DNA from: an uncultured SAR116 cluster alpha proteobacterium
Lineage (GTDB): Bacteria; Pseudomonadota; Alphaproteobacteria; Puniceispirillales; Marisalimonadaceae
Assembly: GCA_902622745.1 (NCBI GenBank)
Contig: CACNQW010000003.1
Location: forward strand, 26,877 to 90,876
Reading direction: 5' to 3'
Length of the DNA: 64,000 nucleotides
The notes beneath the pieces were generated by a model that saw only the letters and a list, made by a program, of their open reading frames with translations, searched no databases and was not told where the DNA came from. The translations under genes and the position numbers were made by a program. This document shows positions 28,357 through 38,572 of this stretch, piece after piece (the first letter of the stretch is position 1; every line of letters begins with the position of its first letter).

Positions 28357-29559
28357 ATGGATTTTATTTCACACAGTTTAAAAAAAATTAAGCCATCACC
28401 TACAATGGTTATTACAGCTAAAGCAAGAGAACTTAGAGCTGCTGGTGAAAAAATAATTAGCTTATCTGCTGGAGAACCAGATTTTGATACACCAGAACAT
28501 GTAAAAGATGCTGCAATTAAAGCGATAAATATGGGCTATACTAAATATACCAATGTAGAGGGTATACCTGAGTTAAAACAAGCAATAGTAAATAAATTTA
28601 AAAATGACAACGAGATAGATTATAATATAGATCAAGTCATAGTTGGAGTTGGTGGAAAACAGATTTTGTTTAATGCTTTGTTTGCTTCATTAAATTCAGG
28701 AGATGAAGTAATTATCCCTACACCATATTGGGTTTCATATCCAGACATGACAATATTAGCTGGTGGTACACCGAAGTTTTTAAATTGTAATGAAGAAAAT
28801 GATTTTAAAATTAACCCTTCAGAATTAGATAATATTATATCAAAAAAAACAAAATGGATAATTTTAAATAGCCCTTCTAATCCATCAGGTTCATGCTATA
28901 CAAAACAAGAGTTAAATAATATTGCAGATGTTTTACGACAACATAAAGATGTAAATGTCATAACAGATGATATATATGAATATATAATATATGATGATTT
29001 TAAATTTTATACATTAGCTCAAATTGCTCCAGATTTGAAAGATAGAATACTTACAGTCAACGGTGTTTCAAAAAGCTATTGCATGACTGGTTGGAGAATT
29101 GGTTATGCAGCTGGGAGAAAAGATTTGATTCTAGCTATGATGAAAATACAAGGTCAATCAACCTCTAATCCAACTTCAATATCACAATATGCAGCCTTAG
29201 CTGGATTGAATGGTGATAGAAAATTTTTAGAACCATGTTTAAAAGCATTTAACGAAAGAAAAAATCTTGTGGTTGAAGGTTTAAATTCCATTGATGGTAT
29301 AAGCTGTTTAATGCCAAAAGGAGCTTTTTATGCTTACCCAAATGTTTCCGGATTGATTGGTAAAAAAACTAAGAATGGAAAATTTTTAAGCAATGATACA
29401 GAAGTTGTGGAGTGGATTTTAGAAGAAGCTAAAGTTGCAGCTGTACCTGGTAGTGCATTTGGTTTAGAACCATATTTTAGAGTTTCGTATGCGACAAGCA
29501 CCGAGGATCTTAAAATAGCAATACAGAATATAAAAAATTCTGTTGGTGAATTGATCTAA
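28357..29559 (+). CDS. Aspartate/aromatic aminotransferase (class I PLP)
   Basis: A 400-residue fold-type I aminotransferase resembling the subgroup Ib aspartate aminotransferases of Alphaproteobacteria (AspC/AatA). Signatures: IISLSAGEPDFDTPEHVKDA, YTNVEGIPELKQAI, PTPYWVSYPDM, ILNSPSNPSGSCY, the PLP lysine in VNGVSKSYCMTGWRIGYAAG, and FRVSYATS with the carboxylate-binding Arg. Aspartate/2-oxoglutarate is the likely pair, with prephenate possible. TTGGAG precedes the ATG. The stop abuts the msrP start directly. Confidence 0.9.
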   Translation: MDFISHSLKKIKPSPTMVITAKARELRAAGEKIISLSAGEPDFDTPEHVKDAAIKAINMGYTKYTNVEGIPELKQAIVNKFKNDNEIDYNIDQVIVGVGGKQILFNALFASLNSGDEVIIPTPYWVSYPDMTILAGGTPKFLNCNEENDFKINPSELDNIISKKTKWIILNSPSNPSGSCYTKQELNNIADVLRQHKDVNVITDDIYEYIIYDDFKFYTLAQIAPDLKDRILTVNGVSKSYCMTGWRIGYAAGRKDLILAMMKIQGQSTSNPTSISQYAALAGLNGDRKFLEPCLKAFNERKNLVVEGLNSIDGISCLMPKGAFYAYPNVSGLIGKKTKNGKFLSNDTEVVEWILEEAKVAAVPGSAFGLEPYFRVSYATSTEDLKIAIQNIKNSVGELI

Positions 29560-30510
29560 ATGTATCTTAAAAAGAAAAAGTCTTGGGAAATTTCTGAATC
29601 ATCGGTAACTGATGAAAGTTATTTTAGAAATAGAAGATCTTTCGTTAGATCTCTTGGTAAATCAGCATTGATGTTCTCGTTATATCCCTCATTTTCTTTA
29701 GCTTCATATCAGACTACAAATAAACTTAATAAAAAATATTTGCTTCCATTGCCTTACACAAGTGAAAAGTTAGCTACGACATACACAAATTTTTACGAAT
29801 TTGGTTCAAGTAAAAATATTTGGAGAAGAGCATCAAAACTAAAAGTTGATGATTGGTCAATCAAAATTGACGGATTAGTTAAGAAAAAGAAAACATTTGA
29901 TATTGATAAGCTCAAAAAATTGATTGGACTTGAAGAAAGAATTTATAGATTTCGCTGTGTTGAAGGTTGGGCGATGGTTGTTCCGTGGTTAGGATTTCCA
30001 GTGAATAAAATTTTAGAAATTGTTGACCCAGATAAGGATGCTAATTACGTAAGGTTTGAAACTTTTTATGATCCAAAAATTGCTCCAGGTCAAAAACAAT
30101 CATGGTATCCGTGGCCATATGTTGAGGGCATAACCCTTGAAGAAGCAAAAAATGACTTAGCTTTTTTTGCAACTGGAATTTATGGAAAAGATATTCCTAA
30201 TCAAAATGGTGCTCCTTTAAGATTGGTATTACCTTGGAAGTATGGTTTTAAATCAATTAAATCTATTGTAAAAATTACATTTACAAGAGAAAAACCAGTT
30301 GGTTTATGGGAAAAATTAGCACCTAAAGAATATGGTTTTTGGGCTAATGTTAATCCAAATGTTCCTCATCCTAGATGGTCTCAAAGTAAAGAACAATTAT
30401 TAGGAACAAATGAATTTCAAAAAACACAAATTTATAATGGTTATGAAAAAGATGTTTCTTATTTGTATTTAAATTTGTCCAAACAGGAGAAATTAAAATT
30501 ATTTCGATAA
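29560..30510 (+). CDS. msrP: Protein-methionine-sulfoxide reductase, catalytic molybdoenzyme subunit
   Basis: A 316-residue MsrP/YedY-type periplasmic molybdoenzyme that repairs oxidised methionines in envelope proteins. It has a twin-arginine signal (RNRRSFVRSLGKSALMF, residues about 22-38) and the molybdenum-ligand cysteine in YRFRCVEGWAMVVPWLGFP. Conserved stretches YDPKIAPGQ and NGAPLRLVLPWKYGFKSIKSI of the sulfite-oxidase fold are present. It starts one base after the aminotransferase stop. The membrane haem partner msrQ, often adjacent, is not in this window. Confidence 0.92.
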   Translation: MYLKKKKSWEISESSVTDESYFRNRRSFVRSLGKSALMFSLYPSFSLASYQTTNKLNKKYLLPLPYTSEKLATTYTNFYEFGSSKNIWRRASKLKVDDWSIKIDGLVKKKKTFDIDKLKKLIGLEERIYRFRCVEGWAMVVPWLGFPVNKILEIVDPDKDANYVRFETFYDPKIAPGQKQSWYPWPYVEGITLEEAKNDLAFFATGIYGKDIPNQNGAPLRLVLPWKYGFKSIKSIVKITFTREKPVGLWEKLAPKEYGFWANVNPNVPHPRWSQSKEQLLGTNEFQKTQIYNGYEKDVSYLYLNLSKQEKLKLFR

Positions 30511-31461
30511 TTTATCCAAGATTAATTTGAAATCTTTATTTAATTTTTTTTGATTATCTAGTGGTATTTTTCTAAAACTATAAAACGATTTTTTAAAAAT
30601 TTTCATATTATTAGATGCCAAAAGTTTTTGGTGAAAAGTTTTAAGTTTACTTTTTTCTTCATTTAAGTATCCCAGAAATAAATTCTTGTTAGTTGAAGCA
30701 ATTTCACTAATCATATTCACACTATCGTTAGTTACAATTACATAATTACATAATTTAATTATTGATGGGTAGATATTAGGTTCATCATTTTTTGAGATAT
30801 AAAAGTGATTTTTAAAATCAGCAAATATTTGTTCTGCTAGATATAAAATATTATTTGGTGTTCTTCTTGACTGACATATAATAACATTTGCTGAAATTTT
30901 TTTTGCAGCATTTTTTATATCAATTAGAAGCTTGGAATAATCTGTATTAGTTGGAGTGTATCTTTTACTTTTCCCACCTAAGAGAATCAATACGTTTGGA
31001 GATTTAAAACATTTAAATTTTTTTTCTATTAAAGGGTTTTTTTTCTCAATTTCCATTTCATTAAATGGCGAGAGTGAACCTACTATTTTAATTACATTTT
31101 TTTTACGGTAAAAATCATCATGTTCAGGTGTAACAAGTATATCAAAGTATTCAGAATAAAAATTTGGTTTTTGCAGATGAATATTAATAATTTTGTTGCC
31201 ATAGAGCTTTTTGAGAGCAGCAGAAACTCCTGATAATTTTTTTCCAGTAGTGATTAAATACTTAAAATTATATTTTTCAATTAATTTAAAATTATTTTCT
31301 AAATTATTAAAAATGTTTCCAAAAAAAGGGAAAGTCTTTATTAGAAGATTAAGCTTGATTTTAATTGTTTTGAATTTTAAACCTAAATTTTTTGCTAAAG
31401 CTATTGATTGATTATCGATTCCTTTAATGCCAATTAATAATATCAAGCATTCTGTTTTCAT
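30499..31461 (-). CDS. ELM1-family (DUF1022) protein
   Basis: A 320-residue protein resembling the 'mitochondrial fission ELM1' family, which in bacteria looks like a GT-B-type glycosyltransferase fold. Visible: an N-terminal strand (LILLIGIKGIDNQSIALAKNLGL), LITTGKKLSGVSAALKKLYG, FDILVTPEHDDF, LLGGKSKRYTP, VIICQSRRTPNNI, and NYVIVTNDSVNMISEIASTNKNLF. The bacterial function is not established. It overlaps msrP tail to tail by 12 bases and lies 5 bases downstream of greA on the same strand. Confidence 0.75.
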   Translation of the reverse strand: MKTECLILLIGIKGIDNQSIALAKNLGLKFKTIKIKLNLLIKTFPFFGNIFNNLENNFKLIEKYNFKYLITTGKKLSGVSAALKKLYGNKIINIHLQKPNFYSEYFDILVTPEHDDFYRKKNVIKIVGSLSPFNEMEIEKKNPLIEKKFKCFKSPNVLILLGGKSKRYTPTNTDYSKLLIDIKNAAKKISANVIICQSRRTPNNILYLAEQIFADFKNHFYISKNDEPNIYPSIIKLCNYVIVTNDSVNMISEIASTNKNLFLGYLNEEKSKLKTFHQKLLASNNMKIFKKSFYSFRKIPLDNQKKLNKDFKLILDKLSK

Positions 31462-31466
31462 AAGGG

Positions 31467-31943
31467 TTATTTAAGGACATCTATATTTATAATTTCATAA
31501 TTTTTTAAGCCACTAGGCGTTTTAATTTCTACTTGAGTTTCGTTCTCCTTACCCATAAGGCCTTTAGCTAATGGTGATGATACAGAGATCAATCCTTTTT
31601 CTAAATTAGCTTCATAGGGACCAACTATAGAAAATTCTACATCCTTATCTGCATCTTCATCATATACAGTTACTTTTGTACCAAAGGTAACCTTTTTTCC
31701 ATCAAGTTTTGTCAAATCTATTACTTCAGCTCTACTTAAAACACTTTCAAGTTCAGTTATTCTTCCTTCAATAAATGATTGTTTTTCTTTAGCAGCATGA
31801 TATTCAGCATTTTCTGACAAATCTCCATGTTCACGGGCAGTCGAAATTGCTTTTATGATTTCTGGCCTTTGAATTTTTTTTAAATCATTTAATTCATTTT
31901 TTAGATTTTCTAACCCATCTATTGTAAAAGGTACTTTGTCCAT
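31467..31943 (-). CDS. greA: Transcription elongation factor GreA
   Basis: Rescues backtracked RNA polymerase by promoting transcript cleavage. The 158 residues have the N-terminal coiled coil with STAREHGDLSENAEYHAAKEKQSFIEGRI (acidic D and E at the tip) and the C-terminal FKBP-like domain (VTFGTKVTVYDEDADKDVEFSIVGPYEA, and ISVSSPLAKGLMGKENET). Length is canonical. It follows carB by 10 bases on the same strand. Confidence 0.97.
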   Translation of the reverse strand: MDKVPFTIDGLENLKNELNDLKKIQRPEIIKAISTAREHGDLSENAEYHAAKEKQSFIEGRITELESVLSRAEVIDLTKLDGKKVTFGTKVTVYDEDADKDVEFSIVGPYEANLEKGLISVSSPLAKGLMGKENETQVEIKTPSGLKNYEIINIDVLK

Positions 31944-31953
31944 AAAACTCCAA

Positions 31954-34900
31954 TCAATTTAAATATGATTGTAATGAGTGTACACTAATTTTTTTGTTAA
32001 TTACACTTCTAATAGCAGATATTACGGCAATAGCTCCTTGTATAGTAGTATAATAAGGAATATTATTTAATAATGCTGTTTGTCTTAATGAAAAGCTATC
32101 TTCAATTGATTTTAAACCTTCAACTGTATTTATAACAAGATCAATTTCGTTTGAAATCATTAAATCAACTACATTTGGTCTTCCTTCAAAAACTTTTTTA
32201 ACAGTTTCACAAGAAATTTTATTATTATTTAGGAAGGTCGATGTTCCTTTAGTTGCAATTAAATCAAAACCAAAACTTATTAAATATTTTGCAGGTTCAA
32301 TTATTTTTCTTTTGTCATCATCTTTTATAGAAATGAAGATTTTACCTTTATGCGGAAGAGGTATGTTAGAGCCTAATTGACTTTTGTAAAAAGCTAATTC
32401 AAAGTTTTTGTCAATTCCCATAACTTCACCAGTTGATTTCATTTCAGGTCCTAAAATAATATCTGTGCCAGGAAATCTAGAAAAAGGAAACACTGCTTCT
32501 TTTACACACACATGTTTTAAGTTATTTTCTTTTAAATTAAGTTCTTTTATTGAACGACCAACCATAATTTGACAGGCATAATTTACTAGCGGATGTCCTG
32601 TTGCTTTTGCAACAAATGGTATAGTTCTACTTCCTCTTGGATTAACTTCTAGGATATATAAATCGTCATCTTTAATAGCAAATTGAATATTCATAAATCC
32701 TTTAACTTTTAGATTTTTTGCGATAATTTTAGTTTGATTTCTTATTTTATTTAACATTGAATCAGATATATTTTGAGGTGGTAATACACATGCAGAATCT
32801 CCTGAGTGTATTCCAGCCTCTTCAATGTGTTCCATTATGCCAGCAATAAAAACATCTTTTCCATCGGATATTGCATCAACATCTACTTCCATTGCATTTT
32901 TTAAAAATTGATCTATCAATACAGGATTTTTCCCTGATACTCTAACAGCCTCAGTAATGTATTTATCTAATTGACTTACATTGTGTATTATTTCCATAGC
33001 TCTTCCCCCAAGTACATAACTTGGTCTAATCACAATTGGAAAGCCTATATTTTCACAAATTTTATTAGCTTCAATTTTACTTTTGGCAACATCATTAACT
33101 GGTTGTTTTAGATTTAAAGATCGTATTAATTTTTGAAATCGATCTCTATCTTCAGCTAGGTCAATTGCATCAACTGAAGTTCCTAAAATTTTAATTCCTG
33201 ATTTGTCCAACTCATTTGCAATTTTAAGAGGAGTTTGACCGCCTAGCTGAACAATTACACCAAGTAGTTTTCCATTTTCTTGTTCTTTATTTATGATATC
33301 AAAAACATTTTCAAAAGTAAGTGGTTCGAAATAAAGTTTGTCAGACGTATCATAATCAGTAGAAACTGTTTCTGGATTGCAATTAATCATTATCGATTCA
33401 ATCCCCATTTTTTTTAAACTGTAAGAAGCATGAACACAACAATAATCAAACTCGATACCTTGGCCAATTCTATTTGGCCCACCGCCAAGAATCACAACTT
33501 TCTGTTTTTCAGATGGATTTGCCTCACATTCTGTTATATCTGATAATTCATATGAACTATATAAATAAGCTGTTTCAGATGAAAACTCAGCTGAACAAGT
33601 ATCTACTCTTTTAAAAGATGGAAAAACATTATATTTTTTTCTAAGATTTATTATTTCATTAACATCTATTTTTACTAATTCAGAAATTTTTAAATCTGAA
33701 AAGCCCATAGATTTTAGATTTGTTAAAAATTCTTTATTTTTGTTTATTCCATTTTTTCTTAAAAACTCTTCTATTTCAATTATTCCACTAATTTGTTCCA
33801 AAAACCAGTAATCCCATCCTGTTTTATCATTAATTTCTTTTAAAGAAAAACCTCTTCTTATAGCTTCAGCTATAATTAAAATTCTTTCTGGAATTGGTTC
33901 ACTTAGTAATTTTTCTAATTCTTCTGTGGCATTGTTACTTATTTGATCTAATCCTGAATAATCATTTTCAAGAGATCTTAGTCCTTTTTGAAGAGATTCT
34001 TGGAAAGATCTACCTATTGACATAGCTTCTCCAACAGATTTCATTGAAGTTGTTAAATATTTTTTTGAGCCTGGAAATTTTTCAAAGGTAAATTTTGGAA
34101 TTTTTGTTACTATATAATCTATCGTCGGCTCAAAGCTGGCAGGTGTATTTTTTGTAATATCGTTAGTTAATTCATCTAAATGGTAACCTATGGCAAGTTT
34201 TGCAGCTATTTTTGCTATTGGAAAACCTGTTGCTTTTGAAGCAAGTGCAGATGATCGGCTCACTCGAGGATTCATTTCAATAACAATTTGTCTACCATCT
34301 TTAGGATTGACTGCAAATTGAACATTTGATCCACCTGTATCAACACCAATTTCTCTCAGGATATTAATACTCGCTAATCGCATTTTTTGATATTCTTTAT
34401 CTGTAAGTGTCAAAGCAGGAGCAACTGTTATAGAATCTCCAGTATGAACTCCCATAGGATCAACATTTTCAATAGAACAAATTATTATACAATTATCAAA
34501 TTTATCTCTTACTACTTCCATTTCAAATTCTTTCCAGCCAATAAGTGATTCTTCAATTAAAACTTCACTAACAGGACTTAATTTTAATCCTTGTTCTATG
34601 ATTGAAATGAATTCTTCTTTATTATAGGCAACTCCACCACCTTCTCCACCAAGGGTAAAGGAGGGTCTAACAATGCATGGTAATCCAACAAAATCTAATG
34701 ACTTTAAAGCATCATTCATATTTTTCACAATTCTCGCTTTTGCTGAAGATAAGCCAATTTTATCCATTGATTTTTTAAATAAACTTCTATCTTCAGCTTT
34801 TTTAATTGATTCGGGTTTAGCTCCAATAATTTCAATATTTTCTTTTTCTAATATTCCATCTTTGTGTAATTCTAATGTAACATTTAGTGCGGTTTGCCCC

Positions 34901-35172
34901 CCCATAGTTGGTAAGATTGCATCAGGTTTTTCTTTTTTTATTATCTTATGAATTACATCTTTTTGGATTGGCTCAATATATGTAGCATCTGCCATAATTG
35001 GATCTGTCATTATAGTGGCAGGATTAGAATTCACTAAAATAACTCTTATACCTTCTTCTTTAAGAGCCTTGCATGCTTGAGCTCCTGAATAATCAAATTC
35101 ACATGCTTGACCAATTACAATTGGACCTGCGCCTATGATTAAAATTGAGTTTAAATCAATTCTTTTTGGCAT
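31954..35172 (-). CDS. carB: Carbamoyl-phosphate synthase large subunit
   Basis: Makes carbamoyl phosphate for arginine and pyrimidines. The 1072 residues include duplicated ATP-grasp halves: [27 protein letters not shown] at the N-terminus, with its paralogue [27 protein letters not shown] near residue 560. The metal-binding loops [20 protein letters not shown] and [20 protein letters not shown] are present, and a C-terminal allosteric MGS domain follows. It overlaps the end of carA by 17 bases, which suggests translational coupling of the two subunits. Confidence 0.98.
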   Translation of the reverse strand: MPKRIDLNSILIIGAGPIVIGQACEFDYSGAQACKALKEEGIRVILVNSNPATIMTDPIMADATYIEPIQKDVIHKIIKKEKPDAILPTMGGQTALNVTLELHKDGILEKENIEIIGAKPESIKKAEDRSLFKKSMDKIGLSSAKARIVKNMNDALKSLDFVGLPCIVRPSFTLGGEGGGVAYNKEEFISIIEQGLKLSPVSEVLIEESLIGWKEFEMEVVRDKFDNCIIICSIENVDPMGVHTGDSITVAPALTLTDKEYQKMRLASINILREIGVDTGGSNVQFAVNPKDGRQIVIEMNPRVSRSSALASKATGFPIAKIAAKLAIGYHLDELTNDITKNTPASFEPTIDYIVTKIPKFTFEKFPGSKKYLTTSMKSVGEAMSIGRSFQESLQKGLRSLENDYSGLDQISNNATEELEKLLSEPIPERILIIAEAIRRGFSLKEINDKTGWDYWFLEQISGIIEIEEFLRKNGINKNKEFLTNLKSMGFSDLKISELVKIDVNEIINLRKKYNVFPSFKRVDTCSAEFSSETAYLYSSYELSDITECEANPSEKQKVVILGGGPNRIGQGIEFDYCCVHASYSLKKMGIESIMINCNPETVSTDYDTSDKLYFEPLTFENVFDIINKEQENGKLLGVIVQLGGQTPLKIANELDKSGIKILGTSVDAIDLAEDRDRFQKLIRSLNLKQPVNDVAKSKIEANKICENIGFPIVIRPSYVLGGRAMEIIHNVSQLDKYITEAVRVSGKNPVLIDQFLKNAMEVDVDAISDGKDVFIAGIMEHIEEAGIHSGDSACVLPPQNISDSMLNKIRNQTKIIAKNLKVKGFMNIQFAIKDDDLYILEVNPRGSRTIPFVAKATGHPLVNYACQIMVGRSIKELNLKENNLKHVCVKEAVFPFSRFPGTDIILGPEMKSTGEVMGIDKNFELAFYKSQLGSNIPLPHKGKIFISIKDDDKRKIIEPAKYLISFGFDLIATKGTSTFLNNNKISCETVKKVFEGRPNVVDLMISNEIDLVINTVEGLKSIEDSFSLRQTALLNNIPYYTTIQGAIAVISAIRSVINKKISVHSLQSYLN

Positions 35173-36367
35173 TACTGTACTCTAGACAAAGATTATAGAA
35201 TTTATCAAACAAATATGATGTATCTGTAGGTCCTGGAGACGCTTCTGGATGAAATTGAACTGAAAAAATTGGAAGTTCTTTATGTTTAAGACCTTCAATT
35301 GATTGATCAAATAAAGAAATATGAGTTATCTGAAGTTCACTTGGAAGACTTTGTTTATCTACAATAAAGCCGTGATTTTGACTTGTTATTTCTACACTAT
35401 TTGTTTCTAAATTTTTTACAGGATGATTTGCCCCTCTATGACCTTGTTTCATTTTAGAAGTTTTGGCACCTATTGTTAAAGCTATAAGTTGATGACCAAT
35501 ACAAATGCCAAAAATAGGAATTTTTAAATTAGTTAAATTTTTTAATAATTTAAAAACATTTGGATCAGATGCTTTTGGATCACCTGGTCCATTAGATAAA
35601 AATATACCGTCTGGATTTTTTGAAATAATTTCTTTAATTGTTGTGGTGTAAGGTAGTACGGAAACTTCAAAATTTCTTTCATATAAGTTTCGTAAAATAT
35701 TTGATTTTACTCCGTAATCAAAAGCAACTATTTTTAGTTGCCTATTATTTTGTTTTTTTGGTAATTTGATTAATTTATGTAAATTTTCTTTCCAAAAGTA
35801 TTCTTTTTTGGTAGAAATTTTACTGAATAACTCAAGCCCATTCATAGAAGGATGGCTTTTTAAAATGTTATTTAACTCATTAAAATTTTCTTTATTTTCA
35901 ATTTTGGCAATTATTGCATTAATTGATGACTTATTTCTAATGATTTTTGTTAATTTTCTTGTATCGATTCCGGCAATTCCGGGTATTGATAATTCTTTTA
36001 ACCATTCAGATAAATTTTGTTCACTTCTCCAGTTTGATTCTTTTGAAGGAAGTTGTCTTGTTATCACACCCGAAACACTAGATTTGCCTTCATTATCGTT
36101 AATGTTAGTACCTACATTTCCTATATGTGGAAATGTAAAGTTAATTATTTGATTTGTGTATGATGGATCAGTAATTATTTCCTGATACCCAGTCATTGAT
36201 GTATTAAAACATAATTCTCCAGCTCCAAGCTTTTCAGACCCAAAAGAATATCCAAAAAACATTTCTCCAGATTCTAATATTAATATCGCATCTTTTGATA
36301 AAATGTTTTGGTTTAAATAATTAAAAGGTATATAAGAGTCCAGGTTGGAATTTTTTAAATCATACAT
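35156..36367 (-). CDS. carA: Carbamoyl-phosphate synthase small (glutaminase) subunit
   Basis: Hydrolyses glutamine and delivers ammonia to CarB. The 403 residues show [37 protein letters not shown]. The glutamine amidotransferase domain follows, with [12 protein letters not shown], the nucleophile in [38 protein letters not shown] and [14 protein letters not shown] (catalytic His-Glu). I chose ATG at 36367 rather than an in-frame TTG at 36379. The 36368-36469 gap before yqeY must hold two divergent promoters; I see no clear elements. Confidence 0.97.
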   Translation of the reverse strand: MYDLKNSNLDSYIPFNYLNQNILSKDAILILESGEMFFGYSFGSEKLGAGELCFNTSMTGYQEIITDPSYTNQIINFTFPHIGNVGTNINDNEGKSSVSGVITRQLPSKESNWRSEQNLSEWLKELSIPGIAGIDTRKLTKIIRNKSSINAIIAKIENKENFNELNNILKSHPSMNGLELFSKISTKKEYFWKENLHKLIKLPKKQNNRQLKIVAFDYGVKSNILRNLYERNFEVSVLPYTTTIKEIISKNPDGIFLSNGPGDPKASDPNVFKLLKNLTNLKIPIFGICIGHQLIALTIGAKTSKMKQGHRGANHPVKNLETNSVEITSQNHGFIVDKQSLPSELQITHISLFDQSIEGLKHKELPIFSVQFHPEASPGPTDTSYLFDKFYNLCLEYSNAKKN

Positions 36368-36469
36368 ATATATACTCAAGCAATATCATAGATATTTATA
36401 TATTAATTAAAATGGATTACATTTGACGTCAATAAAATTAAACAAAAGAACATTCTACACAGGTGTTTT

Positions 36470-36922
36470 ATGAGAGAAAAACTTAATTCAGAGCTAAAAA
36501 AATCTATAATTAATAAAAATTCAATAGCTACAAAAACAATTAGGTTAATACTAGCAGCTATTAAAGATAGAGATATTGTTGTTAGATCTAAGGGAAATCA
36601 AAGTGGTATAGATGAGGGTGAAATAATTTCTTTACTAAAAAAAATGCAAAAACAAAGAGAAGAGTCCATAGAACTTTATTCAAAAGGCAATAGAATGGAT
36701 TTAGTTAAAAGTGAAGAAGATGAAATAAATATAATTAAAGAGTTTTTACCAAAACAAATGAATGAAGATGAAATTTTTAAAATTGTCAATGAAGTGATTA
36801 AAATTTTAGATGCAAAATCGATTAGAGACATGGGTAAAGTGATGAATTATCTTAAAGAAAATTATTCTGCAAAAATGGACTTTGGCAAAGCTAGTAAATT
36901 TTTAAAAGAAACTTTAATTTAA
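36470..36922 (+). CDS. GatB/YqeY-domain protein
   Basis: A 150-residue, helical YqeY-type protein sharing the tRNA-binding tail domain of GatB. Signatures: TKTIRLILAAIKDRDIVVRSKG near the N-terminus, ISLLKKMQKQREESIELYSKGNRMDLVKSEEDEI and FLPKQMNEDE, then MGKVMNYLKENYSAKMDFGKAS. Its biochemical role is not firmly known. It begins the yqeY-dnaG-rpoD macromolecular-synthesis operon; AGGTG lies upstream of the ATG. Confidence 0.9.
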   Translation: MREKLNSELKKSIINKNSIATKTIRLILAAIKDRDIVVRSKGNQSGIDEGEIISLLKKMQKQREESIELYSKGNRMDLVKSEEDEINIIKEFLPKQMNEDEIFKIVNEVIKILDAKSIRDMGKVMNYLKENYSAKMDFGKASKFLKETLI

Positions 36923-36928
36923 TTAAAT

Positions 36929-38563
36929 ATGATTAATGATGATTTAAAAGAAGAGATAAAAAATCGAATAAAATTATCTGAAATTGTTTCAAAAAAAATC
37001 AACTTAAAAAAAAAAACTGATAATAGCTTTTTAGGTCTATGTCCTTTTCATAATGAAAAAACTCCGTCATTTCATGTTCATGACGAAAAACAATTTTATC
37101 ACTGTTTTGGATGTGAAAAGCATGGAGATATTTTCTCTTTTATTATGGAAATAGAAAATTTAGATTTTTTTAGTGCTCTTAAGTATCTAGCAAATTTGGT
37201 TGGGTTATCTATAAATGATAATAATCAAAATATTTCATTTCAAAGTAAATATAAAGCTCTAGAACTTTCCTCAAATTTTTTTAAAGAAACTTTAAATAGC
37301 AAAAAAAGTAAAAATGTTTTGGATTACCTTAATAAAAGAGGTTTAGATGTAGATATTTGTAAAAAATTTCAATTAGGTTATGCGCCACCAATCAAGCACG
37401 ATAATCAATTAATTGATTATTTAAAATCAAAAGACATTAATGATGAAGAATTAATAGAAATTGGTTTGGCAAAAAAAAAATATGATAACTTATACTGTTA
37501 CTTTTATGATCGAATAATGATACCTATAGTCGCAACTAATGGAAAGATTGTTGGTTTTGGTGGAAGAACTACAAATTCTTCTGAACCTAAATATTTGAAC
37601 TCTCCTGAAAGCAAAGTTTTTAGTAAAAGGAATATTTTATTTGGAGCATATAATATTAAGAAAGAAAAGCACAATGTAGATAATATCATTTTATGTGAAG
37701 GTTATATGGATGTTTTAGCATTACACAGATTTGGATATCCTGCAGTAGCCAGTTTGGGTACGGCTGTTTCAGATAAACAAATAGACTTGTTAAAAAAACT
37801 AACGAAGAATATTTTCGTTGTGTTTGATGGGGATCAGGCTGGCAAAAATGCCACAATTAGATTGTTTGAAAAATTACTACCTCTTTTAAAAACAGATAAT
37901 ATATTTAGATTTATATTTCTACCAAATGATCTTGATCCTGAAGAATATCTTATTAAAAATGGTAAGGATTCCTTTAATTTATTATTAAAAAAAAGTTATA
38001 GTGTATCTGACATTATTTGGTTAATGGGACTAAAAAATAAAATTAATAACTCTGCTGAAGAGATCGCAAAATTTTGGAAATTTTTAAGAAATAAAATATA
38101 TCAAATTAAAGATAAAAATCTTCAATTGGCTATAAAAGATGATCTTGAAAACAGAATCAACAATCTAAGATCTATAAATAGGGCAGGTAATACTAAGGTT
38201 AATAATTTTGTTAATTTAAGTTTGCCCAAGATTGAAAATGATTATAGATATAAAGCTATTCTTATAATTATTCTTAATTTCCCAAAACTCTATGATCTTT
38301 TCGAAAAACAATTAATTAAAATAAAATTTACTAATAATAGTTTACACGAAGTAAAAGAAGTTATATTTAATAATATTAGAATTAATTCTGATGTTAGTTA
38401 CAATCAACTAATTGAAAATTTAAAAGAAAAAAATCTCCTAGAATTACTAGGAGATCTAAGTATTGAAGTTATTTTTTCTAGATTACAATCATCAGATAAA
38501 GATATAAGTATTGATGACAGTAGAAAAATTTTAGAAGAATTAATTTTCATGGTTAATAATTAA
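36929..38563 (+). CDS. dnaG: DNA primase
   Basis: Makes RNA primers at the replication fork. The N-terminal zinc finger is CPFHNEKTPSFHVHDEKQFYHCFGC (ligands C, H, C, C; about residues 37-61). The RNA polymerase core has GYAPP and GRIMIP-like DRIMIPIVATNGKIVGFGGR. The Toprim domain has IILCEGYMDVLALHRFGYPAVASLGTAVS and VFDGDQAGKNA with the metal-binding acidic residues. At 544 residues it is shorter than most primases; the C-terminal DnaB-interacting region appears reduced. It starts 6 bases after yqeY and lies 9 bases before rpoD. Confidence 0.96.
   Translation: MINDDLKEEIKNRIKLSEIVSKKINLKKKTDNSFLGLCPFHNEKTPSFHVHDEKQFYHCFGCEKHGDIFSFIMEIENLDFFSALKYLANLVGLSINDNNQNISFQSKYKALELSSNFFKETLNSKKSKNVLDYLNKRGLDVDICKKFQLGYAPPIKHDNQLIDYLKSKDINDEELIEIGLAKKKYDNLYCYFYDRIMIPIVATNGKIVGFGGRTTNSSEPKYLNSPESKVFSKRNILFGAYNIKKEKHNVDNIILCEGYMDVLALHRFGYPAVASLGTAVSDKQIDLLKKLTKNIFVVFDGDQAGKNATIRLFEKLLPLLKTDNIFRFIFLPNDLDPEEYLIKNGKDSFNLLLKKSYSVSDIIWLMGLKNKINNSAEEIAKFWKFLRNKIYQIKDKNLQLAIKDDLENRINNLRSINRAGNTKVNNFVNLSLPKIENDYRYKAILIIILNFPKLYDLFEKQLIKIKFTNNSLHEVKEVIFNNIRINSDVSYNQLIENLKEKNLLELLGDLSIEVIFSRLQSSDKDISIDDSRKILEELIFMVNN
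38433..38455 (+). other. Perfect 9-bp hairpin inside 3' part of dnaG
   Basis: Arms ATCTCCTAG (38433-38441) and CTAGGAGAT (38447-38455) flank a 5-base loop, inside the dnaG coding region about 110 bases before its stop. In an A/T-rich genome this G/C-containing stem stands out. It could be an mRNA-processing or stability element between the low-abundance primase message and the highly expressed sigma factor, as known for other dnaG-rpoD operons. No T-tract follows, so it is not a classical terminator. Confidence 0.3.
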
Positions 38564-38572
38564 GTTGTAAAA

